A stretch of DNA of 64,000 bases from Pithys albifrons albifrons (Eukaryota > Chordata > Aves > Passeriformes > Thamnophilidae). The position numbers and the translations under genes were made by a program. The stretch covers positions 13,946,561-14,010,560 of the forward strand of contig NC_092466.1 of NCBI RefSeq assembly GCF_047495875.1, in the 5' to 3' direction. Shown here piece after piece: positions 51,707-64,000 of this stretch (its first letter is position 1; each line of letters opens with the position of its first letter). The notes beneath the pieces are model-generated. The model was not told the origin of the DNA, searched no databases, and saw only the letters and a program-made list of their open reading frames with translations.

Positions 51707-54329
51707 AATACTCCATCTTGTATCCAGGGTTACAGTCAATTTAAACCTGCAATATTTATTAACATTTCTATTTAGACTTACCTAGGACATTGGCGAAGCT
51801 CCAAGATAAGCAATTAGATTGAAACTCTGAATTCCTCTGTTTCAAGCAGAATACAGTCAGGTTTATTTATAGCCACTATATCAATATTATCTGATAATTT
51901 ATAGAGATCAGGTCCGAGTCACTTTCTGAGTCAGCATCTGTTACCAGCTTTGTACTTGCAAAACAAGGACAGAGCCAGTAGGGTCAGTACTTGCAAAGCA
52001 GGTTGCTGAGATGCTTTCCAGCATGGCAACAATTTAGTAAGTGTGCTTGTTCCTAACTTTATCCAAGGCATCTACAATGTTACACCATTTTACAGATGCC
52101 CAAGAATTTCCAGCAATGACCAAAGAACAGTTGTTCCAAAGGAACAGAATTCCAAGGATCTCCCATCATAGAGAGACAAGTGTCTTTTTTCACACCAGCA
52201 GCTTTTCGCTTGAGTTCAAAGTAATTTCCAAACTCTTCCCATGTGCATCAACTGCTGTGGAAGAGGCAAGTTGTACTCTGAGCCTTCACTTTGCCACTTG
52301 GCTGTTTAACTCCTGTGAGAAGTTCCTTGCACTGTACAGGATGCAAACATGCAAAATGTACTTTCACCCTCGTCTGGACCCTGGAGAGGTCACTTTCTCA
52401 GGAAACAGTGTTAACTGATATCATTATCATGTAATTATAAGCAGAATACAATAACCTGAAGCTCTGGAAAAATTCCAAATACCAAGAGACAATCCTGCAG
52501 ATAGGGAAAAAAAAAACCACAAGAAGAACTCCCTTCCAGTGAGAGATGCTGCAGTACCAGGGTCATTCCAATGGACTGTTGCATGCAGTTTAAAAAATGG
52601 GCTTTTATTTGTGCCAGTTTTTGTCACCTCTGTCAACGAAACCCCGAGGCTTGACCTCCCACATTCTGCCCAATGCACAGCTGGGGTGCAAAGGGACCAT
52701 GGCAGCACCGGGCAGACTCTGCTGCTGGGGAAGGGGCAGCTGAATGTCAGTGGCTCACAGAAAAAATGGTTATCCCTTGACAAAAGGCTTTAAACCAACT
52801 TCATCTTCTCTACATGCACAACTTACTTTATCCTTTTCAAACTAAGACTCATTGCAGTACAGGACAAGAGAAGCAGACACCACAGGTAATTTCAGCTAAG
52901 CATCCCAGGATGGCCAGCTAGCCAAGTGAACCAGGGATACCACACATCTAAACCAGAAGAAGCTTTCAGAACTTAAGCAGGATGAATTGTAGAGCAGAGC
53001 TACACAATAGAGGAGAGGGAACAGTTCAATGAGAGGTCTGGGTCATGCACCTCTTTTCAGTGTCAGGTAGATGACAACACCATGGCGTCGGGCAGTCTCA
53101 GGGCACAAGAGTTACTCAACTCTGGCCTGTGGGGATCACCAAAGAGAAAAGGAAAGGTGTGTCAACACAACCTGACAACAGCAGAGACAGCTGAAAGGAA
53201 CAAACAGTACAAGAATGGACACCGGATCTCCACAGACTGCCAGGAGAAGATAGCTACAGGCAGACTAACAGGCTCCAGACTACATCCAGGTCAGCACTAT
53301 CCAGCAGGAGCCAAGGAAGGTTCAGACATCAAGATAATCTCACCATTGCCTTAAAAGGAATGGAATTAATGACCACCAGCATGAAGACCATAGTCTTGTG
53401 AAAGGTCAATCAGACACTTCCTGCCAAGCAACAGACCCTGCCCTTTCAAGTGACATCAACAGCATCACATGAAGTTTTCCACTAGTCTTCCTCCACTGAA
53501 ACAAGCCTCAGTTCCCACAGGGTTCTCAGCAGAGAGACACAAAATGATACTCCAGGTGACAGCTCCCACCCACCCTGGAAGGCCGGCTAAACTTAGCTGG
53601 CCACTGACACAAAATAAGAGCACACACTGCTCAAGGGGTTGCCACTTGGCCCAGCAACTCAAAGGACTGAGTTCCTCCTCACTAGCATGAGAAGGAACCA
53701 TTGGTGTACACTTTCTCTAACTCTCAATAGTGTTCTGCATTACTGAGACCCCAGAGATAAAACAGCACAGACTAAAGCAGAGGAAAAGGCAGCTTTTCTC
53801 ATGTCACATTAAACCATGCTGCACTCTTCTATACTAGCCCAAGAAAGATTTTCTTTGGGTTTTGTGCTTCATTTTCCTGACACATTATGGTAACAAAGTG
53901 AATTTGCTGCAGCTGCTGAATCTGCAGGCTCAGAGGGAACGCACCCACCCAAAGGACAGACCTGACCTCCAGGACTGTTTGCCACAGCACAGGATCCTCT
54001 GAATTATGGCTTTGGGTGATTATGGGATATATACCTAGTGAGAAGAAAGTTTTGTTTACCCAGCAAAGCACCTTTCTGAAAGTATCCTGAAGGACAGTAA
54101 ATTAGTTGGATTTCTGCCTGAACCACCAAATGCAGGCTGTGGTCCCCTCTGACTCTGCTTCTGCAGCAGGAGGAGCAGAAGGGAGCAGACATGGATGTCT
54201 GTGAGCATCAGGTACCACAATGGATGTCCTTAGACAGGACAGACTGAATGGCTATTAAAAGTAAACGGGAGTTCAATCCATGCTTTCAAAAGCATCAGCA
54301 CAGCCAGACAACAAAGGTGGAGATATGTA

Positions 54330-54408
54330 GCTGCTCATTGCAGCAGGGTTGGACTAAATGACCTTTGAAGGTCTTTTCCAAACCAAACTGTTAGATGATT
54401 CTATGATA
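54330..54408 (+). mobile_element. CR1 LINE 3'-end fragment
   Basis: GCAGCAGGGTTGGACTAAAT, GACCTTTGAAGGTCTTTTCC and the ending GATGATTCTATGAT are standard CR1 3' untranslated sequence with the terminal octamer. Only about 80 bases remain. The left end is approximate, and the copy is inactive. Confidence 0.92.
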
Positions 54409-54470
54409 TTGTGCCAGTTTCTGAGCTCTTTTCTTATCTAGTCTTAGAGAGGCAAGAAGTGAATTAGATG

Positions 54471-54498
54471 AGACTCTTATTCTAAGACTCTTATTCTC
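54471..54498. repeat. Tandem duplication of a 14-bp unit
   Basis: AGACTCTTATTCTA is followed directly by AGACTCTTATTCTC, two copies differing only at the last base. It is a slippage-type duplication. Confidence 0.92.
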
Positions 54499-57400
54499 TT
54501 AATGTTGCTTGAAAATCAGGGGAAATATAAGCAGAGACACTTTCAGACATCTTGAAGAATCCCCATCCAATTAAAATTCTTCCAATAGGAATTACCCAAC
54601 TGGACTGATTACACTCAACTTTTGACAGGGTTCAGGAGAACTGAGAGAGACAGTGGATTAGATCTCCTGAGTTAAATCATATGTTAAGTTTGACATTATA
54701 ATCCACAACAGCATTTCCAGACACTTAAACCATGTAGAAAAGAACATGCATAAACCTTCCTGATGTATTTTCATTTACCTTCTCAAAACTGTGACATCTG
54801 TGGTCTGAGAAACACAAACATGCCTTGGCAGCCCTGGGCAGCTGCAGAGCTTTGCAGATTTGGAAATCCATCTCTCTCAAAAGAGAATACATTAAAAAAC
54901 TTCTCCCATTTGACAACCCATGTATCTGTCACCTGGCAGGAAGAGGTCACACAGTCCTTGTACAAGGGTGTATTGAGGGCTCATGAGTGCTCTGCAGGTG
55001 GTGTGCTATGGCCACACAGAGGAATATTTCCTTCCACTCTGGTCAAGAAGCAGCAGCAAGATCACAAGTGCTCAGAGTAATGGTTTTGTTGTTGAAGGAT
55101 ATTCCTCACTTTAAAGAAACCAGGTAATTCCTGGTTTTGCCTTTCTATTTCTCACAGATGTGAAGAATTGCTGTAACGTACCACAGTTCCAGAACTGAAG
55201 CAGCACTGGGCTTAGGGTATCTCTGAAGAAACTGAAACAGAGCCAATATACTACCCATGAAAGTACAAAGTCTACGTATTTATCTTTAAAATCCACATTT
55301 ACAAAAGCTGGACCCATTCTCCAGCCTGTAAAAACAGAAAGGTTCTCCAGGATAACAGGTTCTGTCTATTTTAGATAATGGTTTATCAGACTAGACTGTG
55401 TTTGCATCCTCACAGGACATCCCCTCATCTCTCCCAATCGAACCTCTCCAGAAAAATTCTGACATCCTGTAGTAAAAAATATGCTTCCAGACTGGTTGAA
55501 CTCAGATGTCCAGAGGACATACCTGAAGAAACAGAAAAATGCCTCTGCAAACCAAAGAGGCTGCAGGAAGAGAACACAGCTCACAAATTCAGGGGCATGG
55601 ACACAGAAGGTAATTCCATGCTTTTCATCAACTAAATCCAGAGTGCAAGGGCAGCAGGCAGATGGTGGGAGAGAAGTCAGGGAGGACAGCAGATGAACCA
55701 TAGAGGAATATATTGCCATGCTGAGTTTCCAAGCCTGAGTTTACTTTATTGTGCAGACAGACTGTCTACTTTCCCCGCCTATATGGCTGTGAAGGGATGG
55801 AAAATATTGAATGTATTGCTGCAATTAGAGAGCACATGATGGCGTTTCTTCACCATGACTGATCTGTGGAGACACACAAAGTAGACCTTCAACACAAAGA
55901 CTGGCTGTTCTACTTAGACAAGGCATACAAGCGGGGAAAGACACGAACTCAATTCCCTCCTTGCACACTAGAAAGGCAGTAGAAGTCTTATCAATATACC
56001 ACAGTAAGATGCAAACCAAATCAACTGTACTAATGTTTTAATTTTCTACCCCACTTTCAGGACTCAAAATGTTTTTGAATTAGGAAAAAATAATTTGTAA
56101 TAAATGGTAGAAGTCCCTTAGAAACCTCAAGGCTCCAGGCACAGTTACACAATCAACCATTTGGAGGATTAAGGCATGCAAATACATAAAGTATGAACTC
56201 TCAAAATCCCTGCGAGAGACTCTCATTACAAGCAACCAGTAGCACAGCATCTAAATAATCTGTGTAAATCATCAGTCACTTCGTGAACAAACAGAACTAT
56301 CTGAGTTTCATCTGTGTGCTCTACCTGGCTACAGAGCAGCAGTGCTTCTGTATTCAGGATGCCTGAATCATGAAGAATGAATCAGCCTTGAAACAAAGTC
56401 TGTTTCTTTCATCAGTTTATGGCTACAGATAAAACAAATGGAGAGCAGCTTTTATCCTCATGCAGAGTTGTCCCCCTCTGGTGAAGGCAACATTAAGAGT
56501 TTACTTTGATAAGCTAAAACTGAGCAGGGTACTGGGAGCCACACCAGGATCTCTTTCTACCAGGATCTTGCAGCTGGGTGAGAAGGACCAAGTGCCACCA
56601 AAGCAGCCCAGAACAATCAGCCTGACACAGACAACACACATGTACATGCTATGCTGGCTTCAGAGGTCTCAAAACAGACAGCTGGCAATAATCTGGGAAA
56701 GTGGAAGCTCTTTTAAATAAGGCTTTATGTTCAGACATGTCACTTGACTGACATTTCAAGTTTTCAGGTTAGTGGGGGTAGCAGAGCTGTCCTTTGCTGC
56801 ACCATTTTGACCACAAAGGCATCACTAAACAGATTCTTTACACATTCTTTAACATCTTTCCATCTCACGTTTAGGCAGGTTTTGATTTTCATCTGAAAAA
56901 GTCTCTATGAAACCTGATGTACCAACAAAACCAGGTGATGCCTGTCCCCCTCCCTCAATTTCAGTACAAAGCCGTGTGACTGAAATGCTGTTAATTAACA
57001 CATTCAGCAAGTCTACCATCTAAAGGCAAACAAGACAGTCTTCAAGAGATGAATTTTTCCCTAAGACAGACCAGCATGATTCATTTTGTTCCTTTCCAGC
57101 AGATGCAATTATACCACAATGTGTAGCATCACTGTAACACACCAGATTCTAGTCCTTAAATCCAGCTGGTTTTAACTTCTTTGTTAAGTTGTATCATTCC
57201 GGCTGAAACCTTCACACAACCTCGCAGCCCGCTTTGATACTCAGCTTCCTCTGAGAACCAAGAGCATCCCACAGCCCACCAGGCCAGAGAGCAGCATGGG
57301 TTAAATGTAGCTTAACCACCAGCCCGTTAGGTGCTTGCAGCTCCCTGGTGACTCTGCCTGCAGCTGCAGACCTGTCTCACACAGACACCAAAACTGAAAT

Positions 57401-57827
57401 TCTTTGACATTGAAAAAGAAGCTTTTGTCCATCATTTCCTGTGCACTGTTTTCAGTTTCAAAAATCATGTTGTGCAAAACATCATCGAGAGGAATCCAAG
57501 ACAGTGCCTTGAAAGTATGATTTTTAAAGCACCAACATGTGTGACACACACCTTGCTGTAATTTCACTGTTACAAATCTGACATCTGCAGGCATAAACAG
57601 TGGAATTCTGGCCACCCACAGAAGTTGCTGCTAAACAGGAGCCTTTATGAGTAGCTGTGTGACAGTTACTCAAGGTGTCTGCTTTGGCTTCTACCTTCTC
57701 ATTACCCTTAAGTGTTATGCAATAATATTCTTGATCATGCTTTTTTCCCTGAGAATTTCAGTATCTTTCTCTAACTTTGTGCTTCAGAATGTTGTCCACC
57801 AGAGGCAAATTAAAATGTTGTTTGTGA

Positions 57828-57860
57828 GGGTTAGGATTAGGGTTAGGGTTAAGGTTAAGG
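57828..57860 (+). repeat. Interstitial telomeric repeat
   Basis: Thirty-three bases read as about five and a half imperfect units of the vertebrate telomere repeat TTAGGG: two variant or exact units (TTAGGA, TTAGGG), another TTAGGG, then two TTAAGG units. The flanks are ordinary unique sequence, so this is an internal telomeric tract and not a chromosome end. Such tracts arise by repair of double-strand breaks with telomerase involvement, or mark old fusions. The short length and degenerate 3' units suggest an old repair insertion. Confidence 0.9.
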
Positions 57861-58756
57861 TTTTATTATTTCATCCTTTTTGAACAGCAGACACAGGGCT
57901 ATTTTAGGAAGGGAAGGGGGGGGCAAAAAAAACAAGAACCCAAAACAAAGCAAAAAGACAACACCTCAAACACCAGTCAGAGTTACACAGGCAGGTGTAA
58001 GTGTACCATTGGCCAAGCTGGTTTCTCAGATTTCAGGAAAGTCCCTTCTCATCCCACAGCTCAGATTTTTCAGATGCTCCCCTGGTCGTTCAAATCAACC
58101 CCACAGCCAGCCAGTCTCTGCCAGGTACAGAGCACTCAACCCTCCCTAAAATCCTGACACCTTGCCTGGTACACTGGACTGTGGACACAACCACAACGTA
58201 TCACTTGGCAAATTGGTGCTCTCCAAAGCCCTACAACACATCCAGAAAGTCCAGCACATTTCCTGCTTTCTTTAATGAGCACCACTTGCTTCCACATTGT
58301 ACCACCTCTGTTTACAACTCACCAGAGACTCGTGTTACATTACTCTTTCTACAACACAAAATTTGACAGATTGAAAAGATTTGTAACTCCTTTCTGTCTC
58401 CTTGAGGGATGGTACATTTGCCAGTTTGCCACAACAGTTTTAATAATTCATCTCACAGTATAATCCTGTACTGTTAATGTGAGAAAGCAAGAGAAAGACT
58501 TGTGTTTTCCAGAAGAGATTCCCTGTGAACGGAACATACATAGCTGTGCCAAACCTTCTCCACAACCACCTCAAACCTTTTAAAACAGCCACACTTCATA
58601 CTTGCTTGCCAAACTGCAAACAAATTTATAGGATGATAGGAGAGAAAAGCCTACAAAAATCTTTTAGTGAATCAGTAAAGTCACAACACATTTTTAGGAC
58701 ATCTGAAATCCTACGCTAGGACTTCCAAAGGCAAAATTATTTAAGCCATTATTGGA

Positions 58757-58767
58757 GGGGGGGGGGG
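58757..58767 (+). repeat. Homopolymer run of 11 G
   Basis: An uninterrupted run of 11 G lies between ATTGGA and AAACACAG. It is shorter than the G25 run at 14.09 kb but similarly prone to length variation and sequencing error. Confidence 0.95.
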
Positions 58768-60705
58768 AAACACAGAAAGGGAAAAAACCCACTAACTTCA
58801 GTGAACAATTTGTCTATCCCTGAGCATTCATAGTACGGGGTACTGACTATTTTGGCATGTTATCTCCCAAGAGGAAAAGCAATGGGAGGAAAATTGATTT
58901 GCTCTGTCATGCACGATGAAGCAACTGCTCGTCTCAGGCAGTCACATTTTATTACGCTCTATCAAAGTGTAGCACAGCGTTTCCAGCATGAAGAAAACCT
59001 TCATGCTCTACTTTAAAGAGCCTGGAGAGTCAATCTTTGCCAGTCATATGTTTAAATGTTCAATTTAAGCCAGAAAGGGACAATGAGCAAGGCAATTAAA
59101 GCACTTTTGAAATCAAAAAGCATCTCTCCTCTCTGATGTAAGGCTCAGGGTCAGAATACGATGTCTAACAGTGATGGCATTTGAAGAAGGCAAAGCAAAG
59201 ATAATCCAGGCCTCAGAGGGAATTCTTTTTGTGGCTGTGCACAGGAGCAGGGCCTGGGATAACACCACTCCACAAACACACCCCATTCAGGAAGCACTGC
59301 TCCCTCCCAAGTCCATGGCAATCAGGCACCTGAAGATTCTGTGTATTTGGAGTCAAGTGACATTTCAAAAAACTACCTCCCTCTCTCCCCATCTTTACTC
59401 ATTCTCTGACAGTGTCTGTTGTCCCTTTGTTTTACACTGACCCCTGGTTTTCCAGGGGTGCCAGGCAGGTATCCTGGGCCCCCTCCTGGGCAATCCAGCC
59501 TCAGTAAGGGTGTAATTCAGTGCACAGTGTCAGTCATTGCAAAGCACAGCAGGGGCAATACCACTATCACTTCTGCCATGAGGAAGAGATCAGGGACTTG
59601 TCTCGTGCCTTCCTAACATGCCATAAGCACAAATAAGGGGAAGTACCAGTATCAGACACACAAGATCAAGTCCACCAACACCTTAAAGGTGACTGAACCT
59701 TAACTTACAATTTTCTCTCTTAAGTTTATGGAGGATGCAGACAATCAAGGTTACAACGTAAAGCATCACAGAATAATACTGATTTTTAATATTTGGTTAA
59801 CCTAATTTTCCAAGCAATTTGTCAGCTGGAAGAATAACAGCATTATTCCATTAAGAGATACGTTAAAGAGACAGAATTTCTTTGCGTTGCTTTTAGTATT
59901 CACCTATTCAAGGTGAAACTTCTTCAAAGGGGATGAAGGGAAAAAGAAAAAAGAAGAAGTATTTAGACTTTCACTTAAGCAAGGCTAAAGAGAAGATTTT
60001 CCATTCTCTTTGGCTATTTAATTGGTTGAAAGGTCTGCTGACCTCTGTTCTCCTACATTAAAATATATGCATCTTCTTCACATCTAAATACCCAACGTTC
60101 TTCAGGACTGCTTAAGTGCAACTTCTCTACTCATTTATAGAAGGACTTCTCACTACATACAACTCTCTTGTACCTTTACTGAGTTTTCCAATGTAATTTG
60201 CTCTGAAGAAAACATAGTGTTAGTATGGCAGATGTTATGTGACTGAAGGCAATAGGGAGAGCATTTGAGATTGAGGAAAACCAAGTAAATCTTCCAAGAA
60301 TATTGTTAGTGACTGAGAAGAGATAGAGTTCTTCAGGTGCCATGGAGTTCCACTCTAAAAATCAGCAGAATGGCAATACTACAATGTTAGAGAAAATACC
60401 AAACTTCTGTTTCCCCTCCAAATAGGACCTTAAAAACTCTTCTAAAGAAATAATCTCACTGAAGGCTTCCTAGCTTAGGCACCTGGAAAAGAGAAGTGGT
60501 TCCCACTTTGCAAGGTCTCTTTTCTTGTATCTCTCACCTTACTTCCCAACAGGAAGGCCACAGCGCTCCACCCTAACAGGTACATTTTTTCAAGCCACAA
60601 CTGTCTCAACACTAATTAGGAAGATGCAAATGTATTGCCAAATGCATTCATTGCTGAATCAGTACATGGCTTCCCTTCTCCTTCCAGGATGAATCCATCA
60701 ATAAG

Positions 60706-61007
60706 TCATAGAATCATAGAATCATAGAATCATAGAATCGATTGGGTTGGAAAAGACCTCCAAGATCATCGAGTCCAACCCTTGGTCCAACTCTAGCTCA
60801 TTTACTAGATCATGGCACCCAGCGCCACGTCCAATCTGCATTTAAAGATCTCTAGGGATGGTGAATCCACCACCTCTCCGGGCAGCCCATTCCAATGCCT
60901 GATTACTCTCTCTGTAAAAAATTTTTTTCTGATATCCAACTTAAATTTCCCCTGGCAGAGCTTAAGCCCATGCCCCCTTGTTCTATTGCTGAGTGCCTGG
61001 GAGAAGA
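60706..61007 (-). mobile_element. CR1 LINE, 5'-truncated copy in minus orientation
   Basis: Seen from the plus strand, the copy begins with four head-to-tail octamers TCATAGAA (60706-60737), the reverse complement of the CR1 tail. It continues with ATTGGGTTGGAAAAGACCTC, the phrase GATCATCGAGTCCAACC, and further CR1 sequence to TTGTTCTATTGCTGAGTGCC. It stops near GAGAAGAGTCCAAC, within the C-terminal ORF2 region, so the body is about 300 bases. The sequence is cleaner than the other copies, with four intact octamers, suggesting a younger insertion. The plus-strand 180-codon open frame at 60812-61354 starts inside this antisense copy and is not a gene. Confidence 0.95.
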
Positions 61008-64000
61008 GTCCAACAGGAGCTGATGTATTTCCCCAAAACTACAGGGGCAGGGCTCAAGCTCCAGTATCTGAAGCCTTTGCTGCCACTGAAATGCAGAACA
61101 AAGATAATTTCCACAAGCGGTGGAACAACCTCACAGCTGCAGCCGAGTGCCAGAGCAGATACATCTCTATCACAGCCACGCACATGCTCTGCTTTCACAG
61201 ACCTCTCACCAGCAGAGCAACGTTTCCCTTCACTTTAGGCAAAGTGAACAAAACAAAAGTATGCCATTTTAAAAACTATTTCTTCCCTTCAGCAAAGCCT
61301 GGGGAAGACACTTGGGTTGCTGCTCACACAAATACACAGTGTGTGCAGCACTAGCAGTGGCACACATGGACCCAGGAGAGCACAGAGAAGAAGGGAATAT
61401 GCAGAAATCTCTGAAATCCAACCACTAGGAAAGGTTTGCTGACATGGGCATGTACAATTCTACACCCTCAGCTCAATGACAGACCTCCCACAGCACTCTG
61501 GATATGCCACAGGCACATGCGTATGAACAGGCTCAGAGTTTGCCAACTGCTGGAAAGAGCTCCAGGGGAGGAAGGAAGACAGGAGAGGATGGTACGCTGG
61601 CACTGGTCCCTGACACCCTCTGGGGGCTGGAAAGGAAGCACTAATTCTCCTGCAATATGAGGTACCCTTAAAACTTGAAGCCTTGAAAGGACTGGCAGTG
61701 CTACCCCATTGCAGGACCTGGTTATTCACACAGGAAAACCTGAGCCGAGACCCGCCCTGGGAACAGCAGACTCTTGCTGAGATGAGCTGGGGTGAGACCT
61801 GCCTGCAGCAGCCTGGCAGGGGCAGCTGGGACCCAACGACCCCCAGAAGCAGCTCCAGCCTACTGGATCCATCCATCCATCCTGAAGTCCAGACTAACAC
61901 GGACTCCTAAGAATAACAAGAATATAGCTCAAAGCACAGCTGACTTGGCCCTGCTGCTGATGCCAAGTGCTAAGGCAAGGAATACTCTGCCATGCTTACC
62001 TGATTTTCACATTTTGGGACCTTCACCAGGTCTCTGCTCTGCCTAAACCCTCTGTCTTCAGGCTCTCAATACCCTAAAGTGAAGCAGCCCACCTGGAGTT
62101 AACAAATCCGTTGACCAACTTAGAGACAGTCTTGGCTGTTACATCTCCTCATTCCAGAATATTTCCATGACATGATTCAGTTATTTCTGTCCTAGCCATG
62201 ACAATAAATATGGGGCTGATCTCATTAAAATCTCACAGAGCCTTTGATGTAATTTTAATATATTACCGCATTTCTGTTCTTACAGTTCTCTTGGGGTGAA
62301 GTGACACAGTTTTCTGACTGCTCAGCCCAAATCAGGCTGTACCACAGGCTGGCATGACTCAGCTTCTCCCTCTGCACAGCAAAGCAGGATGAACTTTTAT
62401 AATATTGTAATTCTCAGCACAATCTTCTCTCTTTAATAATCACTGTTTCCTCTATTGGGGAATAAGAGCTGCAGGTGCTTTACCCAATAGGTGGCTGTGC
62501 AGGAGCTGAACCCCTGTGGAAGAACTGCTTTGGCCACTTCTTACAGTGCCCTCCTCCTGCACAGCTCACACCCCTGTAACTCTCAAAAGCATCACAGTCA
62601 CTCCCTTTCCTCAGAGGAGAAACACGGGACCACTGCAAAGCAAGATTAGCCATCCTATAGGCCATTTAAAGGGAATTCTGTGGGGACTACCCCTCTGCAC
62701 TCACTTTGGTTGGAGTCAAACAGACACAGAATGAGCACCTCTGCCCCTGGGCATCTGTATTGTCACCTCCTGCACTCTGCTTGGAACGCTCCAAAACACA
62801 CCATGGCAATACTCCACAGCTCTTCCTTGGAAAAAAAAATCTTCTGTCAAAAGACAACAATTAAAAACACCACTGGGATTTAATTACTCTGAAAATGCTG
62901 CTCTCACATGCCACTTGCAAACAATCTACCTTCAAAATAGCATCCTTTTTAAAAGTGAAGACAACCCACAGGGTATACCCAGATCATCCCATACCCAACA
63001 GGACTTCAAGGTGAAAACACACCCAAAGCTAATACACAAAATACAGGGTTTGGACACCAAGGAATAATTAAGAAAAAAAATGCACTGGAAAATACCATTA
63101 GGGAAATAATATTGAGGGAAGAGGGAGATAGAAGCAAAACATACAATTAAAACTATTTGCAGACTAATCAGCAAAGTCACCCAATGCAGTGTCACCCAAA
63201 GTGTGAGGTTGGGGGCGGGGGGAGAGGCACATTTACAGAACTAGTTTATTTGACAGACTGAAAATATCACAACATGTTTTCAACTCCAACTGCAAGGACA
63301 CCAGTGGGAAATGCTGTGTATATTCTTCACTGGATGTCACATCTTGCCAGTCAGTTCAGTGGTTGTCACCACAGGACATCACATCCCCTAACTCCATTCT
63401 GTGCAGGGCAGTGGCCTGCTCTTTAGCTAAACTGCAGCAAGAAGACTCTGCAGTAAAAAGACATTACCTCAATTTCCTTCTCTGCAAGGAAAGCAATCAA
63501 TATTTTATGGTGAAAATTCCTGACTCCCAGTCCTATGGCTCTCTACAGTTGGTCCTTGCAGAAGTTCACATACTGCTGCTGCTTCTCACCCCCAGTCCAT
63601 GTGAAGGACAGCTAACTGTTATCTTTCCACATTTTTCAAAGATTTTGGGATAGTTATTTGCACTTTCATTCTGTGATGAGAAGCCATAAAATCTTCAAAT
63701 TGTCCAGACAGAAAACAACTCTAGCCCTGAGGAACAGTAAACCACATCCTCCTTTGGGGGTTCTGTGAACAAATACTCAGCAAAATGTTGAGTTTAGGTA
63801 GAACAGTTGTATAGATGAGAATCCTCCAAACAAAATCCCAGCTCTCCCATAAGCATTACAGGACACAAAGCAAACAGTGAGAAGCCAAAGTCCTGGGACT
63901 GACTGCAAAGGGAGGTCACAAGTACCATCCCCAGCAGCCACAAGGACACCTCCTCTGCAAGTGAGGATTTTCCATTCCTGCTCTGTGGAAGTGGTTGACA
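61008..64000. other. Unique non-coding sequence, no gene recognised
   Basis: The last 3 kb contain no recognised gene or large repeat. Open frames of up to 146 codons (minus, 61460-61900) show no domain, and several frames overlap on both strands in the slightly GC-richer part at 61.4-62.0 kb. A G-rich GC-box-like sequence (GGGGGCGGGG, 63211-63220) stands alone without other promoter signals. Confidence 0.55.
61867..61882. repeat. ATCC tetranucleotide microsatellite
   Basis: ATCC is repeated four times without interruption. It is a short microsatellite with no evident function. Confidence 0.9.

Larger units (their letters stand above)
43881..54329. other. Unique non-coding sequence, no gene recognised
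   Basis: Over 10 kb contain no recognised gene. The longest open frame (plus, 49831-50316, 161 codons) includes the second copy of the 79-bp duplication and shows no domain. An overlapping plus frame at 49830-50078 is also open (82 codons). Both are rich in T, N, Q, S, P and K, as expected from A/C-rich DNA. Small duplications and C-rich DNA are listed separately. Confidence 0.5.
54409..60705. other. Unique non-coding sequence, no gene recognised
   Basis: Six kilobases hold no recognised gene. Open frames up to 121 codons (plus, 58001-58366) and 117 codons (minus, 55366-55719) have no domain. An interstitial telomeric repeat, a G8 run followed by an A-rich tract (57916-57960), a G11 run and a small tandem repeat are the only structures noted. 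Confidence 0.55.

Noticed and set aside
60812..61354. A 180-codon open frame on the plus strand
   Set aside because: Its first third is antisense CR1 sequence, and the remainder shows no domain.
63211..63220. GC-box sequence GGGGGCGGGG suggesting a promoter
   Set aside because: It stands alone, with no CpG cluster, TATA box or open frame beginning nearby.

Overview
The window looks like non-coding DNA from a bird nuclear genome. The evidence is five truncated CR1 (chicken repeat 1) LINE copies that keep the family's 3'-terminal octamer (ATTCTATG on one strand, TCATAGAA on the other), a retroviral-type LTR remnant, low interspersed-repeat density, and no bacterial, phage or organellar gene organisation. 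CR1 also occurs in crocodilians and turtles, so 'bird' is the most likely reading and not a proof. No ribosome-binding sites, operons, tRNA, rRNA or CRISPR arrays were seen.

No protein-coding gene can be named with confidence. Most open frames are 60-120 codons. The longest are 234 codons (minus strand, 21555-22259), 180 codons (plus, 60812-61354, starting inside an antisense CR1) and 164 codons (minus, 11119-11613). None shows a recognisable domain, and such lengths are expected by chance where one strand is depleted in stop codons. The window is best read as one or more large introns or an intergenic tract. In the six 60-base lines I counted, the plus strand has more A than T and more C than G. 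In vertebrate introns that asymmetry is typical of the non-coding strand, so if the window is transcribed, the minus strand is the more likely sense strand. On that strand three short open segments (34505-34643, 28122-28185, 16457-16490) have good splice sites and chain in phase into a 79-codon frame without a stop. They are offered as low-confidence exon candidates only.

Layout. 1-12 kb: unique sequence with a GC/CpG-rich block at 1.70-1.95 kb and an A/C-rich tract at 5.85-5.96 kb. 12.1 kb: a CR1 3' end. 12-28 kb: unique sequence with a 25-base G run at 14.09 kb, a CpG-rich patch and plus-strand exon candidate at 15.4-15.6 kb, a perfect hairpin at 21.27 kb and a 16-bp tandem duplication at 26.58 kb. 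28.6-30.9 kb: two plus-strand CR1 copies, the second with decayed reverse-transcriptase coding sequence. 31-43.7 kb: unique sequence with a CAG microsatellite and A/C-rich tracts. 43.7-43.9 kb: LTR remnant. 44-54 kb: unique sequence with a 79-bp segment present twice about 3.5 kb apart. 54.3 kb: CR1 3' end. 57.83 kb: short interstitial telomeric repeat. 60.7-61.0 kb: CR1 in minus orientation. 61-64 kb: unique sequence.

I see no gene system acting together in this window. The strongest items for follow-up are the 79-bp duplication, the interstitial telomeric tract, the G25 run, and the in-phase exon candidates.
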